Shown one piece after another: positions 14,438 to 14,649 of a stretch of DNA of 14,649 bases (position 1 is its first letter; every line of letters begins with the position of its first letter). The translations under genes were made by a program, and so were the position numbers. Source of the stretch: Thermoplasmatota archaeon (GTDB lineage Archaea; Thermoplasmatota; Penumbrarchaeia; Penumbrarchaeales; Penumbrarchaeaceae); the NCBI GenBank assembly GCA_030595585.1, contig JAUVCY010000012.1, positions 1 through 14,649 of the forward strand. Reading direction: 5' to 3'. The notes below the pieces were generated by a model. That model searched no databases. It had not been told where the DNA came from and worked only from the letters and a program-made list of their open reading frames with translations.

Positions 14438-14649
14438 ATGAATGGGGAACTTATTATCGAAGCGGTCAAGGAATGGCCGGAGGATAGAATAGTCGAGCTC
14501 TACCGGGCGGGGGGATGGTGGAAGGAGGATTACGATCTGTCAGGCATACAGCCGATGATCCAGGGGAGCTTTCTCTTCGTTATCGCCAGGATAGATGATA
14601 TGACCGTGGGAATGGGAAGGGCGATATCCGACGGGGTGAGCGACGCCTA
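14438..14649 (+). CDS. GNAT family N-acetyltransferase (3' partial)
   Basis: Seventy codons plus two bases are visible before the window ends. The protein starts MNGELIIEAVKEW; an in-frame ATG nine bases earlier (14429) would add three residues but lies too close to the TATA box. The visible part matches the N-terminal third of small GNAT enzymes: the IVELYRAGGWW helix, a beta strand SFLFVIARID, then VGMGRAISDGVSDA, which is the family's typical strand before the acetyl-CoA binding region. That binding motif (Q/R-x-x-G-x-G/A) would lie just beyond the edge. The enzyme would transfer acetyl from acetyl-CoA to an amine; the substrate is unknown. It is transcribed divergently from the cation transporter. 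The family call is confident even though only about half of a typical protein is visible. Confidence 0.85.
   Translation, partial: MNGELIIEAVKEWPEDRIVELYRAGGWWKEDYDLSGIQPMIQGSFLFVIARIDDMTVGMGRAISDGVSDA

Overview
The window looks like a piece of an archaeal chromosome, most plausibly a Thermoplasmatota-type euryarchaeon; this assignment is inferred and no marker gene is present. The evidence is threefold. Arginine is encoded mostly by AGG/AGA. Three genes have a TATA-like box 24-28 bases before the start codon with essentially no leader. The longest genes encode very large secreted, membrane-anchored proteins built from fibronectin, Ig/cadherin-like and beta-propeller modules, each ending in one transmembrane helix and a charged cytoplasmic tail.

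Layout. Bases 1-6110 hold two overlapping surface-protein genes: a fibronectin type III protein whose 5' end lies outside the window, and a 1275-residue protein with Asp-box repeats and Ig/cadherin-like domains, joined by an ATGA overlap. Bases 6178-7977 encode an M3-family oligoendopeptidase F. Bases about 7986-12486 form a distinct, visibly more AT-rich island. It holds the remnant of the 3' end of a lost paralogue (about 8092-8181) and a 1377-residue protein (8181-12314) with a seven-bladed FG-GAP propeller encoded by seven repeats of exactly 201 bp. The island is bracketed by a perfect 12-bp direct repeat (7974-7985 and 12487-12498). Bases 12503-13384 encode a DMT/EamA transporter. Bases 13359-14324 on the minus strand encode a cation diffusion facilitator, overlapping the transporter tail to tail. 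A GNAT acetyltransferase begins at 14438 and runs off the right edge. No stretch longer than about 205 bases lacks a gene. The two main gaps, 7978-8180 and 12315-12502, hold palindromes, promoter-like sequence, a hairpin and the gene remnant.

How the genes may work together. The three surface proteins share one architecture: export signal where the N-terminus is visible, large ectodomain, one helix near the C-terminus, a basic stop-transfer patch, then an acidic tail. They look like adhesion or matrix-contact proteins with separately evolving intracellular ends. The remnant tail differs from the intact tail mostly by synonymous or conservative changes, so that cytoplasmic end was under protein-level selection in at least two paralogues. 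The peptidase, transporter, metal exporter and acetyltransferase look like ordinary housekeeping or transport genes with their own promoters.
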